From Paenirhizobium daejeonense (lineage in GTDB: Bacteria > Pseudomonadota > Alphaproteobacteria > Rhizobiales > Rhizobiaceae): a stretch of 64,000 nucleotides of DNA. The DNA lies in the NCBI RefSeq assembly GCF_014280875.1, contig NZ_JACLAL010000003.1, positions 1-64,000 on the forward strand, given 5' to 3'. Below the pieces are notes generated by a model. The model made no database searches and was not told the origin of the DNA. It saw nothing but the letters and a program-made list of their open reading frames with translations. The position numbers were made by a program, and so were the translations under genes. Each line of letters begins with the position of its first letter. The stretch's first letter is position 1. Shown piece by piece: positions 46,707 through 56,258 of this stretch.

Positions 46707-49144
46707 CCAATCTTCCTTCCCATGCGCAGATCGTCGTCATCGGCGGCGGCATCATCGGCTGCTCCACTGCCTATCACTTGGCTCGCGACCACAAGGCGGA
46801 TGTGGTGCTGCTGGAGCAGGGCACTCTGACCTCCGGCTCCACCTGGCACGCGGCGGGTCTCGTCGGGCAATTGCGGTCGTCGGCCTCGATTACCCGCGTG
46901 CTGAAATATTCGGTCGAGCTCTACAAGGGTCTGGAGGCCGAGACCGGGCTTGCGACCGGCTGGAAGATGACCGGCTGCCTGCGGCTTGCGACCAATCAGG
47001 ACCGCTGGACGGAATTCCGCCGGCTCGCAACGACCGCCGGCAGTTTCGGCATGGAGATGCATCTCGTCTCGCCCGAAGAGGTCAAGCGGATGTGGCCGCT
47101 GATGAATATCGACGATCTCGTCGGCGCAAGCTGGCTGCCGACGGACGGGCAGGCCAGCCCCTCCGACATCACCCAGTCGCTGGCGAAGGGTGCGCGCATG
47201 CATGGCGCGAAGATCGTCGAGAACGTCCGGGTAACGGGCTTCGACATGAAGGACGGCCGCATCGTCGCGGTGAAGACCACGCTTGGCGATATCGCCTGCG
47301 AAAAGGTGGTGAACTGTGCGGGACAGTGGGCAAGGCAGGTCGGCGCCATGGCGGGCATCAACGTGCCGCTGCAGCCGGTCAAGCACCAGTATATCATCAC
47401 CGAGAAGATCGACGGGCTTGCCACCGATGCGCCGACGATCCGCGATCCGGATCGGCGCACCTATTTCAAGGAGGAGGTCGGCGGACTGGTCATGGGCGGC
47501 TACGAGCCCAATCCTCAACCCTGGACGACCGGCGACGTGCCGGATGAGTGGGCCTTCCGTCTATTCGACGACGATTTCGATCATTTCGAGCAGCACATGG
47601 TACAGGCCATCGAGCGCATTCCGGCGCTGGAAAAGGCCGGCGTCAAGCAGATGATCAACGGTCCCGAGAGCTTCACCCCGGACGGCAACTTCATTCTCGG
47701 CATCGCGCCGGAATGCAGCAACATGTTCGTCGGCGCGGGCTTCAATGCCTTCGGTATCGCTTCCGGCGGCGGCGCGGGCTGGGTGCTGGCGCAGTGGGTG
47801 GTGGACGGCGAAGCGCCGCTCGATCTCTGGGTGGTCGATATCCGCCGGTTCTCCGGCATGCATCGTGATCGCCAATGGGTGCTCGACCGCACGCTGGAGG
47901 CCTATGGCAAGCATTACACCGTCGCCTTCCCGCATGAGGAATATGAAAGCGGCCGGCCGAGGCTCACCTCGCCGCTTTATGAACGACTGAAGGCCCATGG
48001 GGCGGTGTTCGGATCGAAGCTGGGCTGGGAGCGGCCGAACTGGTTTGCGCCTGCGGGTACCGAGGGCCGTGACGTCTATTCGATGGGCCGGCAGAACTGG
48101 TTCGATGCGGTCGGCGCCGAGCATGCCCATGTGCGCGAGGCTGTCGGCATCTTCGACCAGTCCTCCTTCGCCAAATACGAGGTGACCGGCCCCGATGCCT
48201 TGAAAGTCCTGGACCACATCTGCGCTAACGACGTCACAAAACCGGTCGGTCGCCTGACTTATACTCAGCTTCTCAATACACGCGGCGGCATCGAGGCGGA
48301 CCTGACGGTCGCACGCCTGGGCGAGGACAGGTTCTACATCGTCACGGGCACCGGCTTCAGAACCCACGACTTCGCCTGGCTTGCCGACCATGTTCCGGCC
48401 GGTGCGAAGGTAGAAATGGCCGATGTCACCGAGGATTGGGGCACGCTGTCGCTGATGGGGCCGAAGGCGCGGGACGTGCTGGCCGCCGTGACGGACGCGG
48501 ATGTCTCCAACGCCGCATTCCCCTTCGGCCATGCGCGGGAAATCACCATTGCCGGGAGTACCGTGCGGGCCCTGCGCATCACCTATGTCGGCGAACTTGG
48601 CTGGGAACTGCATGTGCCTATCGGAGCAATCGGCGAGGTCTTCGATGCCCTGATGACGGCGGGCAAGTCGTTCGGCGTCAAGCCGGTCGGCTATCGGGCG
48701 CTGGAATCGCTCAGGCTGGAAAAGGGCTATCGCGCCTGGGGCTCGGATATCACGCCGAACGATACGCCGTTGGAAGCGGGGCTCGGCTTTGCCGTCAAGC
48801 TCAAGCGTAGCGCCGATTTCCTCGGCCGTTCCGCGCTTCAGGCCGTTGCCGGCCAACCGCTGAAGAAGCGGCTGATGGGGTTCACCGCCGGGCCGAATGT
48901 CGTTTTGCTCGGTCGCGAGACGATCCTGCGCAACGGCGAACCGGTCGGCTATCTCACCAGCGGCGGCTATGGCTACACCCTCGGCAAGGCGATCGGCTAC
49001 GGCTATGTCCGCAATGCCGGGGGTGTCAGCGACGATTACCTGACGAGCGGTTCCTACGAACTCGTCGTCGCGATGGAAAAGGTCCCCGCCGAAATCCATC
49101 TCGGGCCGATGTTCGATCCTGGCATGGAGCGGATCAAGGCCTGA
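46703..49144 (+). CDS. FAD-dependent dimethylglycine/sarcosine dehydrogenase-like protein
   Basis: An 813-residue two-part enzyme. N-terminal DAO-type flavin domain with VVIGGGIIGCSTAYHLA (about residues 11-27) and the TSGSTWHAAGLVGQLR region where the flavin-linking His is found in DMGDH-like enzymes. The C-terminal half (from about residue 430) is a GcvT-like aminomethyltransferase domain with tetrahydrofolate features (EDWGTLSLMGPKARDVL, YVGELGWELHVP, GYRALESLRLEKGYRAWG). Such enzymes demethylate N-methyl amino acids and pass the one-carbon unit to folate. The exact substrate is open. Confidence 0.88.
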   Translation: MTNLPSHAQIVVIGGGIIGCSTAYHLARDHKADVVLLEQGTLTSGSTWHAAGLVGQLRSSASITRVLKYSVELYKGLEAETGLATGWKMTGCLRLATNQDRWTEFRRLATTAGSFGMEMHLVSPEEVKRMWPLMNIDDLVGASWLPTDGQASPSDITQSLAKGARMHGAKIVENVRVTGFDMKDGRIVAVKTTLGDIACEKVVNCAGQWARQVGAMAGINVPLQPVKHQYIITEKIDGLATDAPTIRDPDRRTYFKEEVGGLVMGGYEPNPQPWTTGDVPDEWAFRLFDDDFDHFEQHMVQAIERIPALEKAGVKQMINGPESFTPDGNFILGIAPECSNMFVGAGFNAFGIASGGGAGWVLAQWVVDGEAPLDLWVVDIRRFSGMHRDRQWVLDRTLEAYGKHYTVAFPHEEYESGRPRLTSPLYERLKAHGAVFGSKLGWERPNWFAPAGTEGRDVYSMGRQNWFDAVGAEHAHVREAVGIFDQSSFAKYEVTGPDALKVLDHICANDVTKPVGRLTYTQLLNTRGGIEADLTVARLGEDRFYIVTGTGFRTHDFAWLADHVPAGAKVEMADVTEDWGTLSLMGPKARDVLAAVTDADVSNAAFPFGHAREITIAGSTVRALRITYVGELGWELHVPIGAIGEVFDALMTAGKSFGVKPVGYRALESLRLEKGYRAWGSDITPNDTPLEAGLGFAVKLKRSADFLGRSALQAVAGQPLKKRLMGFTAGPNVVLLGRETILRNGEPVGYLTSGGYGYTLGKAIGYGYVRNAGGVSDDYLTSGSYELVVAMEKVPAEIHLGPMFDPGMERIKA

Positions 49145-49150
49145 GCCGGT

Positions 49151-50545
49151 TCAGGCCAACGGCGGCTTCGGCCAGTTGGTCACGCCGCCGGTCCAGGTTT
49201 CGAACAGCTTCGACAGTTTCAACACGCGCATGTCGTCGAAGCGTGGGCCGACGATCTGCAGGCCAATGGGCATGCCGTTCCGGGAGAAGCCGCAGTTGAT
49301 CGAGGCTGCCGGCTGTTCCGACATGTTCCATGGAACGGTGAAGGCGATATGCTCGAAGGGCTTTTCCGGATCGTTGGTGGGAGAGGCCCAGTCCGCCGGA
49401 TAGGAGACGATCGGATTGGTCGGCGATAACACCGCATCGACGGTGGTGAAGAGCCTGCCGCAGGTCTTGCGCATCTCGATGGTCTGGCCGAAGCCCTGCA
49501 CCGCCTCGACGCCGGAGACATCCGCCCCCTTTTCGGCCCACTGGTAGATATAGGGCAGGATCTTGGCTCGACGTTCGGCGCTGAGGTTGCGGATATCGCC
49601 CCAGAACTTGGCCCGCCAGAAATTGTCGAGACCGTCGAGCATCTGGCGCGTCAGGACCGGTTCGACCTCGAAGACGGTCGCGCCTGCGTCCTCGAAGCGC
49701 TTCGCCGCGGCGAGCACCGCGTCGCGAATTTCGGTCTCGGCCGCAAGGCCGCAGCCGGCATCCAGCATCACGCCGATCTTCATGCCGCGCACGTCGATAT
49801 CGTGGTCCATCCAGTCGAAATCATTGGGCGGCAGGCTGGTGCCGTCGCGCCAGTCGGGGCGCGAAAGCGTTGCCATCGAAAAGGCCGCATCGTCGACGCA
49901 TCGCGTCATCGGGCCAGCGCAACGGCCGACATAATAGGGATCGACCGGAATGCGCCCGTGGCTGGGCTTGAAGCCGAAGAGGCCGGTCCAGCCGGCGGGC
50001 AGCCGCACCGATCCGCCGATATCCGTGCCGATATGCAAGGGGCCGTAACCCGCCGCACCGGCCGCAGCCGCGCCCGCGCTCGATCCGCCGGGGTTCTGCG
50101 TCAGGTCCCAGGGGTTGCGCGAGAGCGGATGAAAGCTAGACAGGCCGGAGGAGAGCATGCCGTAGTCGGGGCAGGTGGTCTTGGCGAAGATCACCGCGCC
50201 GTCTTCCTTCATGCGCGCGGCAATCGGGGCGTCTTCCTCGGCGGGGAGGAGCTCGACAGCGGCGGTGCCGAGTGGAACCGGCTGTCCCTTGGTGGCGATC
50301 AGCTCCTTCAGCGAGACGGGGATGCCGTCGAGGGGGCCGAGCGGTTCATCCCGCAGCCAGCGTTCGGTGGAGGCTCTCGCCTGTTCGCGCGCGCCTTGCG
50401 GATCGTAGGCGTAAAGCGCTGCCACATGCGGTTCGAAGGCCTCGATGCGAGCTTCGACCGCCAGCCAGTATTCGTGCGGGGAGAGGGTTTTCGCGCGGTA
50501 ACCGGCGATAAGGTCCCTGATAGTGAAATCGAGCAAATCAGTCAT
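49151..50545 (-). CDS. amidase signature family protein
   Basis: A 464-residue Ser-Ser-Lys hydrolase. Catalytic Lys lies in GIPVSLKELI (about residue 79), the cis-Ser in NPGGSSAGAAAA and the nucleophile Ser in GTDIGGSVRLPA (about residue 178). All three are present, so it should be active; substrate (amide, peptide amide or nitrile-derived amide) is not defined by sequence. It lies 40 bases after the ABC ATPase gene and is likely the last gene of the peptide transport operon, with its product hydrolysing what is imported. Convergent with the flavoprotein gene, 6 bases apart. Confidence 0.9.
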   Translation of the reverse strand: MTDLLDFTIRDLIAGYRAKTLSPHEYWLAVEARIEAFEPHVAALYAYDPQGAREQARASTERWLRDEPLGPLDGIPVSLKELIATKGQPVPLGTAAVELLPAEEDAPIAARMKEDGAVIFAKTTCPDYGMLSSGLSSFHPLSRNPWDLTQNPGGSSAGAAAAGAAGYGPLHIGTDIGGSVRLPAGWTGLFGFKPSHGRIPVDPYYVGRCAGPMTRCVDDAAFSMATLSRPDWRDGTSLPPNDFDWMDHDIDVRGMKIGVMLDAGCGLAAETEIRDAVLAAAKRFEDAGATVFEVEPVLTRQMLDGLDNFWRAKFWGDIRNLSAERRAKILPYIYQWAEKGADVSGVEAVQGFGQTIEMRKTCGRLFTTVDAVLSPTNPIVSYPADWASPTNDPEKPFEHIAFTVPWNMSEQPAASINCGFSRNGMPIGLQIVGPRFDDMRVLKLSKLFETWTGGVTNWPKPPLA

Positions 50546-50585
50546 TTTGGGTAATGCCTTCTGCCTTCAAAAATCGTCTGGTGGT

Positions 50586-51587
50586 TCAGTTTCCGTTTCC
50601 GGCAATATCTTCCGCGCCCATGTCTTCCGCACGATGGCAGGCGGCTTGCCGTCCCGGCGCGATCGTACGCAGTTCCGGCCGCTCGGCGGCGCAGCGGGGC
50701 ATGGCCAGCGGACAGCGGTTGCGAAAGGTGCAGCCGCCAGCCTCGGCGGAGCCAAGCGGCGGGGGCGAGCGTTCGGATGCTGTCGGACGGCCGAAACGCT
50801 CGATGCTCGGTTCGGCCTCGGCCAGCACTCTCGTATAAGGATGAAACGGCCGTTCGAAGACATTGTGCGCCGGCCCTGTCTCCACCAGCCTGCCGCGATA
50901 CATGACACCGACCCGGTCGGCGATGCAGTCGACGACGGCGAGGTTGTGGGTGATGAACAGAAAGCTCACGCCGCGCTTCTCGCGCAGGTCCATCAGCAGG
51001 TTGAGCACCTGCGCCTGTACCGAAAGGTCGAGTGCCGAGACCGCCTCGTCGGCGATCACCAGCTTCGGCTCGGTGATAAGGGCACGGGCAATCGCGATGC
51101 GCTGGCGCTGGCCACCTGAGAATTCATGCGGATAACGCCCGGCATGGGCCGCCTGCAGTCCGACGCTTTCCAGCATCTCGGCCACCTTCTCGCGGATTTC
51201 CGCGCGGCTTGGCCGTCTTGCCAGAACATGCAGCGGTTCGGCGACGATGCGCTCGACCTTCTGGCGCGGATCGAGCGATCCGAACGGGTCCTGAAACACC
51301 ATCTGGAAATTCTCGCGCTTGCGCGTGAGATCCTTCGGGCGAAGCGAGAACAGGTCGTCGCCATCGAACAGCACATGGCCCGATGTCGGCCTGTCGAGCG
51401 CCGCCACCAGCCGGGCAAGCGTCGATTTCCCGCAACCGCTCTCGCCGACAATGCCGACGATCTCGCCGCCATCGACCGCAAGCGACACCTCGTCGAGCGC
51501 CCTCGTGCTGTGCGACGCGCCGACCAGCGAATGGCTGACATAGTCGCGGGAGAGTGCGCGGATATCGAGGAGGGGAGACTTGCTCAT
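50586..51587 (-). CDS. oligopeptide/dipeptide ABC transporter ATP-binding protein (DppF/OppF type)
   Basis: A 333-residue ATPase. Walker A GESGCGKST, Q-loop VFQDPFGSLDPR, signature FSGGQRQRIAIARAL, Walker B LVIADEAVSALD; the second half carries the Opp/Dpp C-terminal cysteine motif CTFRNRCPLAMPRC for an iron-sulfur site. One unusual point: DEAVSALD replaces the common DEPTSALD, which is frequent in this subfamily. ATG overlaps the previous stop. Confidence 0.93.
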   Translation of the reverse strand: MSKSPLLDIRALSRDYVSHSLVGASHSTRALDEVSLAVDGGEIVGIVGESGCGKSTLARLVAALDRPTSGHVLFDGDDLFSLRPKDLTRKRENFQMVFQDPFGSLDPRQKVERIVAEPLHVLARRPSRAEIREKVAEMLESVGLQAAHAGRYPHEFSGGQRQRIAIARALITEPKLVIADEAVSALDLSVQAQVLNLLMDLREKRGVSFLFITHNLAVVDCIADRVGVMYRGRLVETGPAHNVFERPFHPYTRVLAEAEPSIERFGRPTASERSPPPLGSAEAGGCTFRNRCPLAMPRCAAERPELRTIAPGRQAACHRAEDMGAEDIAGNGN

Positions 51588-52567
51588 CGGTTTCCTTCCT
51601 CCATCGCCCGGATGCAGCGGACGCCGCGGTTGTTATCGAAGTAGGTCCAGCCCGGTTCGGCACTATGACAGGCGTCGATGCGCTCGGGACAGCGGTCGGA
51701 GAAGACGCAACCGGCGGGCAGCCTGTTGAAGCCGGGCACTGTGCCGCGAATGGTCTCAAGGCGACCGCTATCCGTCACTCGTCTTGGAATGGCCCGGATC
51801 AGCCCGCGGGTATAGGGATTGCGCGGCTCGGTCAGCACTTCGCGGGTGCCGCCTTCCTCCATCCGGCGGCCGGCATACATGACGATGGTGCGCCGGCACA
51901 TGCGGGCGATGACGCCGAGGTCGTGGCTGACGAGGATCAGCGCCATGCCATGCTCGCGGGCGAGATCGTCGAGAATGTCGAGCACTTCCGCCTGCACGGT
52001 AACATCGAGCGCCGTGGTCGGTTCGTCGGCGATCATCAGCGCGGGTTTCAAGGCAAGCGCGATGGCGATGCCGACCCTCTGGCGTTGCCCGCCGGACATT
52101 TCGTGCGGATAGGTCTTTGCGCGCCGCGCCGCATCGGGAATGCGCACCTGATCGAGCAGGTCGACGGCTTGGCCGCGGGCATCGCGCCATGACATGCCCC
52201 GGTGCCAGACGAGCCCCTCTGCGATCTGGTCGCCAATGGTCATGGCCGGATTGAGCGCTGTCATCGGCTCCTGGAATATCATGCCGATCCGGTTGCCCCT
52301 GATATGGCAGAGGCGGTCTTCCGATGCCGTCAGCAGGTTTTCGCCTTCAAACGCGATGGTGCCCGTCGCTTCCGCCACACCCGGCAGAAGGCCCATGATG
52401 GCGAGCGACAGGAGCGATTTGCCCGAGCCGCTTTCGCCAACCACGCCAAGGCTTTCACCGGCCTCGAGATCGAAGGCGACATCCGTCACGATGGGGGTCA
52501 GGCTGCCATCGGCCATGCGGATGGAAATGGCGAGATCGCGGACGGAGAGAAGCGGAGCCCCGGTCAT
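51584..52567 (-). CDS. oligopeptide/dipeptide ABC transporter ATP-binding protein (DppD/OppD type)
   Basis: A 327-residue ATPase with [34 protein letters not shown] and [12 protein letters not shown], plus the C-terminal [14 protein letters not shown] cysteine motif. It pairs with the DppF-type ATPase. Start ATG 52567 overlaps the permease stop; its own stop overlaps the DppF ATG, so four transporter genes are coupled in series. Confidence 0.93.
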   Translation of the reverse strand: MTGAPLLSVRDLAISIRMADGSLTPIVTDVAFDLEAGESLGVVGESGSGKSLLSLAIMGLLPGVAEATGTIAFEGENLLTASEDRLCHIRGNRIGMIFQEPMTALNPAMTIGDQIAEGLVWHRGMSWRDARGQAVDLLDQVRIPDAARRAKTYPHEMSGGQRQRVGIAIALALKPALMIADEPTTALDVTVQAEVLDILDDLAREHGMALILVSHDLGVIARMCRRTIVMYAGRRMEEGGTREVLTEPRNPYTRGLIRAIPRRVTDSGRLETIRGTVPGFNRLPAGCVFSDRCPERIDACHSAEPGWTYFDNNRGVRCIRAMEEGNR

Positions 52568-53424
52568 GCGCGCCCCTTTTCGCGAGGGTCGAGAAAATCC
52601 CGCAATCCGTCGCCCAGCATATTGAAGCCGAAGACGGAAAGCGCAATCGCCAGACCCGGCATGATGGCAAGCCAGGGAGCGGTGGCCAGATAAGTCTGGG
52701 CATCCGCCAGCATGCGGCCCCAAGTCGGGGCTGGCGGCGGCATGCCGAGGCCGAGGAAGCTCAGTCCCGCTTCGGTCAGGATCGCAAGGCCGAGCTGGAT
52801 CGTCACCTGCACGATGATCTGGTTGGCGATATTCGGCAGCACATGTTCGACGGTGATGAGAACGCCGCCCTTGCCGGCCCCGCGTGCGGCGAGCACGTAG
52901 TCGCGCGACCAGATCTGCAGGGCGGCACCCGCAGTCACGCGGGCGAAGACCGGAACCATGAAGACGGCAATCGCGGTGATCGCGGTAAAGCGCCCGGTGC
53001 CGATCAGCGCGCCAAGCATCATGGCGGATAGGATCGGCGGCACGGCGAAGATCACGTCGCTCACGCGCATCACGAAAGCTTCCGTCAGGCCGCGTCGGGC
53101 GGCGGCGATGACGCCGAGGAGCGTGCCGAGCGAAGCGCCGATGGCGACGGCCGCGGCCGAGGTGGACAGAGAGTTCCACGCGCCGACCATCAGCATGGAG
53201 GCGATGTCGCGGCCGAACTGGTCGGTGCCGGCGAGGCCATGGACGAGCGGCGCCTTCAGCTTGTGGATGATCTGCATCTTCGCTGGCGGCAGGGGCGTCC
53301 AGACCAGCGAGACGAGGGCGATGGCCACGAGAGACACGATGATCGTCGCGCCGATCGCAAGGTTCGGACGGCGAAAGGCGAGCCAGGGGCGAGGACGAAC
53401 GGATACAGGCGTTGAGGCGGTCAT
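52564..53424 (-). CDS. oligopeptide/dipeptide ABC transporter permease (DppC type)
   Basis: A 286-residue inner-membrane permease with six hydrophobic segments; the loop facing the ATPase is YVLAARGAGKGGVLITVEHVLPNIANQII. The HGLAGTDQFGRDIASMLMVG segment is characteristic of DppC/OppC. ATG 53424 overlaps the DppB stop. A much longer open frame upstream is only a GC-rich shadow of the dppB-like gene. Confidence 0.92.
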   Translation of the reverse strand: MTASTPVSVRPRPWLAFRRPNLAIGATIIVSLVAIALVSLVWTPLPPAKMQIIHKLKAPLVHGLAGTDQFGRDIASMLMVGAWNSLSTSAAAVAIGASLGTLLGVIAAARRGLTEAFVMRVSDVIFAVPPILSAMMLGALIGTGRFTAITAIAVFMVPVFARVTAGAALQIWSRDYVLAARGAGKGGVLITVEHVLPNIANQIIVQVTIQLGLAILTEAGLSFLGLGMPPPAPTWGRMLADAQTYLATAPWLAIMPGLAIALSVFGFNMLGDGLRDFLDPREKGRA

Positions 53425-54371
53425 CGGCTGCGCCCCCGCAAGCGAGGGTCGAGCAGCAGGTAGGATAGATCGACCAGGAAATTCATTGTGATGACGAGGG
53501 CGGCGAAGAACAGGACCACATCCTGCAGCACGATGATATCCCGCTGGGAGAGTGCCTGAAGCGCCAGCCGTCCGAGCCCCGGCAGGTTGAAGACGTTCTC
53601 GATCAGCACGGCACCGGCGATCAGGAAGGTGAATTGCAGCCCGAGAATGGTCGCGACCGGCACCAGCGCGTTGCGCACCGCGTGACGCCAGAGCGCGGCG
53701 CGGCGGGAGAGGCCCTTGGCGCGCGCCGTGCGGACGAAATCCTCGTTCAGGACTTCCAGCACCGAGGAGCGGGTGACGCGTGTGAGAACACCCGCCTGTT
53801 GCAGCGCCAGCGCCACGGCGGGCAGAAGAAGGGCTTCCAGACCGGCAATGAGCCCCGCCTGCCAGCCGGGAAAGCCGCCGGCCGGCAGCCAGCCGAGGCT
53901 CATCGAGAAGGCGAGGATCAGCAGCAGCGCCACCCAGAAACCTGGAACGGCAATGAAAAGCTGGGAAACGAAGCCGCCGGCGTAATCGACCGCGGAATTG
54001 CGCCGGCTGGCGGAAACCACGCCGAGCGGAATGGCGATGGCAACGGAGATCAGGATCGCCATCAACGCCAGCGGTAGTGTCACGACAAGCCGTTCGGCAA
54101 TCAGGCCGGCAACCGGAACGCCATAGGTATAGGATTTCCCGAGATCGCCCGTCGCCACGCCGGCCAGCCATTGCAGATAGCGGATGACGAGCGGCTGGTC
54201 GAGACCGAGTTCATGGCGTAGCGCCGCCAGCGTGTCGGGGCTCGCGGACATGCCGAGCATGATCGAGGCGGGGTCCCCGGGCAGGATATCCATGACGAGG
54301 AAGATCAGGGCCGAAACAGCAAAAAGTGTCATGACGAGGCCGGCGATGCGGCGGGCGAGAAGTGTCAGCAT
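53421..54371 (-). CDS. oligopeptide/dipeptide ABC transporter permease (DppB type)
   Basis: A 316-residue permease with six hydrophobic segments. LPGDPASIMLGMSASPDTLAALRHELGLDQPL and the loop FVRTARAKGLSRRAALWRHAVRNALVPV are standard DppB features. It is separated from the binding-protein gene by 223 bases containing a repeat element, so it may depend on read-through from upstream or on its own promoter. Confidence 0.92.
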   Translation of the reverse strand: MLTLLARRIAGLVMTLFAVSALIFLVMDILPGDPASIMLGMSASPDTLAALRHELGLDQPLVIRYLQWLAGVATGDLGKSYTYGVPVAGLIAERLVVTLPLALMAILISVAIAIPLGVVSASRRNSAVDYAGGFVSQLFIAVPGFWVALLLILAFSMSLGWLPAGGFPGWQAGLIAGLEALLLPAVALALQQAGVLTRVTRSSVLEVLNEDFVRTARAKGLSRRAALWRHAVRNALVPVATILGLQFTFLIAGAVLIENVFNLPGLGRLALQALSQRDIIVLQDVVLFFAALVITMNFLVDLSYLLLDPRLRGRSR

Positions 54372-54488
54372 AGGGGAGCGCTCCCATCATGCTGTCGTTC
54401 ACTTCCGGTCTCCTGCCTGCCTGGCCAACGGTATGGTGACGCCGTCCGATCAGCCGCTGATCGATGTGCCCGACGATCAACACGCGCG

Positions 54489-54532
54489 ATCTCCCCCCTT
54501 GAGGGGGAGATGCCCGGCAGGGCAGAGGGGGG
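54489..54532. repeat. short palindromic intergenic repeat (CTCCCCC...GGGGGAG type)
   Basis: ATCTCCCCC (54489-54497) pairs with GGGGGAGAT (54503-54511), then TGCCC (54511-54515) with GGGCA (54520-54524), ending GAGGGGGGT. This arrangement resembles a repeat seen between genes throughout many Rhizobiales genomes. It sits between the binding-protein gene and the permease gene of one operon, where such hairpins often trim the 3' end of the upstream mRNA. Confidence 0.75.
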
Positions 54533-54594
54533 TAGCATGCTCATGGCCTGTCTCGTAAGAAGCCCGAGGATTGGAGAGCGGTGAGCTTCGGTGC

Positions 54595-56130
54595 TCACTC
54601 TTCCCAATAGACCTCGGTCAGCACGTTGGACGGGATCGGTTCGTTTTCCCACAAACCCTTCAGCTTCTTGTCCCATATGCCGAGCTTCGGCATGACGAAG
54701 AGGAAGAGCGCCGGAACGTCCTCGGCGAGGATCTTCTGGGCTTCTCCGTAGAGCTTGTCCTGTTCGACGGTGTCGGAGGTCGCCTCGACCTTCTTCAGGA
54801 TGTCGTTGAATTCAGGGTTCTTGTAGTTGAAGTAGTAGGGATCGCGGGCATAGATATCGATGTCCATCGGCTCGGCATGGGCAACGATGGTCATTTCGTA
54901 GTCGCGGCCCTTCAGCACGTCCTGCACCCATTTGGCCGGGAATTCGGTCGGTTCGATGTTCATCGTCACGCCGATCTCTGCGAACATCGCCTGCATCACC
55001 TGGGCGCTGCGCGGGGCGTAAGCCATCTGCGGCGTCTTGATGGTGAAGCTGAAGCCGTTCGGATAGCCCGCCTCGGCCAGCAGCGCCTTGGCCTTTTCCG
55101 GATCGTAAGGGTAGGTGCCGGTGAGATCCACGTAGCCGCGGTCGTTCGGCGTGTAGTGGCTGCCGATCGGCGTGCCGTAACCCGACCAGGCGCCCTCGAC
55201 GATGACGGAGCGGTCGAGCGCCATCATCAGCGCCTGACGCACGCGCTTGTCGTCGAACGGCTTGCGGGCGTTGTTCATGCCGGCCACGACCTTGAGCTCG
55301 GTGTTGCCGATCACGGTCGCAAGCTTTGCGTCGTCCTTGAAGGTTTCCACCAGTTCGGGTGCGCCGAATTCCGGGAAGGCATCGACATCGCCGGATTTCA
55401 GCGCGGCGGCCTGCGCCTGCGGGTCGGAAATGAAGCGGAAGGTGACCTTTTCCAGCTTCACCGCGACGTCCTTGTTCCAGTAGTCCGGATTGGCCGCGAG
55501 TTCGACCTTGTCGCCCTTGGCCCAGTTGACGAACTTGAAGGGGCCGGTGCCGATCGGCGTGGTCTTGTCGTCGGCGGCGCTCTTGGTGCCGACGATGGAG
55601 GACGATGGCCAGCCGAGCCAGTAGAGCAGGCTTCCGGCCGGTTCCTTCAGCTTCAGGACAAGCGTTGCTGCATCGGGCGTCTCGATGGTGTCGATGGCCG
55701 CGAAGAAGCGTTTCTGCGGATTGACGCTGTCGGCGCCACGGGCGCGTTCCAGCGAAGCTTTGGCGACGGAGGAATCGAAAGCTTCGCCATCGTGGAATTT
55801 CACACCTTCGGCCAAGTGAAAGCTGTAGGTCAGCCCGTCTGCGGAAATGTCCCAGCTGGTGGCGAGCTGCGGCTGCACCTTGCCGTCACGGTCGATGGTG
55901 ACGAGACCCTCGAAAATGTTCTGCCATGTCACCTGGCCGATGGCGACGGGGGCCGCGACCGTCGGGTCGAGGCCGGTCGGCTCGATGGTCATGCCGAGCG
56001 TCAGGTCTTTCTGTGTCGCAAAGGCGGAGCCGGAAAATACGATGGCCGCGGTCGCGGCAAGGCCAAGGGCGAAGTGTCGGAAGGTTTTTCGTCCGGCATC
56101 GACCCTTACGGCTAGCAAAGCATTGGTCAT
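54595..56130 (-). CDS. peptide ABC transporter substrate-binding protein (SBP family 5)
   Basis: A 511-residue periplasmic binding protein, with signal peptide of about 38 residues (ending SGSAFATQ). GMTIEPTGLDPTVAAP, NIFEGLVTIDRDGKVQPQLATSW and GTGPFKFVNW are the family 5 landmarks shared with DppA/OppA. It captures peptides or other oligomeric ligands for the DppBCDF-type pump. The upstream LysR gene is co-directional, 128 bases away. Confidence 0.93.
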   Translation of the reverse strand: MTNALLAVRVDAGRKTFRHFALGLAATAAIVFSGSAFATQKDLTLGMTIEPTGLDPTVAAPVAIGQVTWQNIFEGLVTIDRDGKVQPQLATSWDISADGLTYSFHLAEGVKFHDGEAFDSSVAKASLERARGADSVNPQKRFFAAIDTIETPDAATLVLKLKEPAGSLLYWLGWPSSSIVGTKSAADDKTTPIGTGPFKFVNWAKGDKVELAANPDYWNKDVAVKLEKVTFRFISDPQAQAAALKSGDVDAFPEFGAPELVETFKDDAKLATVIGNTELKVVAGMNNARKPFDDKRVRQALMMALDRSVIVEGAWSGYGTPIGSHYTPNDRGYVDLTGTYPYDPEKAKALLAEAGYPNGFSFTIKTPQMAYAPRSAQVMQAMFAEIGVTMNIEPTEFPAKWVQDVLKGRDYEMTIVAHAEPMDIDIYARDPYYFNYKNPEFNDILKKVEATSDTVEQDKLYGEAQKILAEDVPALFLFVMPKLGIWDKKLKGLWENEPIPSNVLTEVYWEE

Positions 56131-56258
56131 GAAATTCCCCTCATCCTGGCGCTCGTTCTGTTTCGGCAGCTTAGCCGATGGCGCGGTGCAAAAAATACTG
56201 GCATCTCGTTCGCGCGCACACAATGCGATTTTTTGTGTTCTCGGTGTATCGAAAATCG

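Noticed and set aside
47561..49099. A 512-codon minus-strand frame across the dimethylglycine-dehydrogenase-like gene
   Set aside because: Antisense to a clear two-domain enzyme; composition is typical of a GC shadow.
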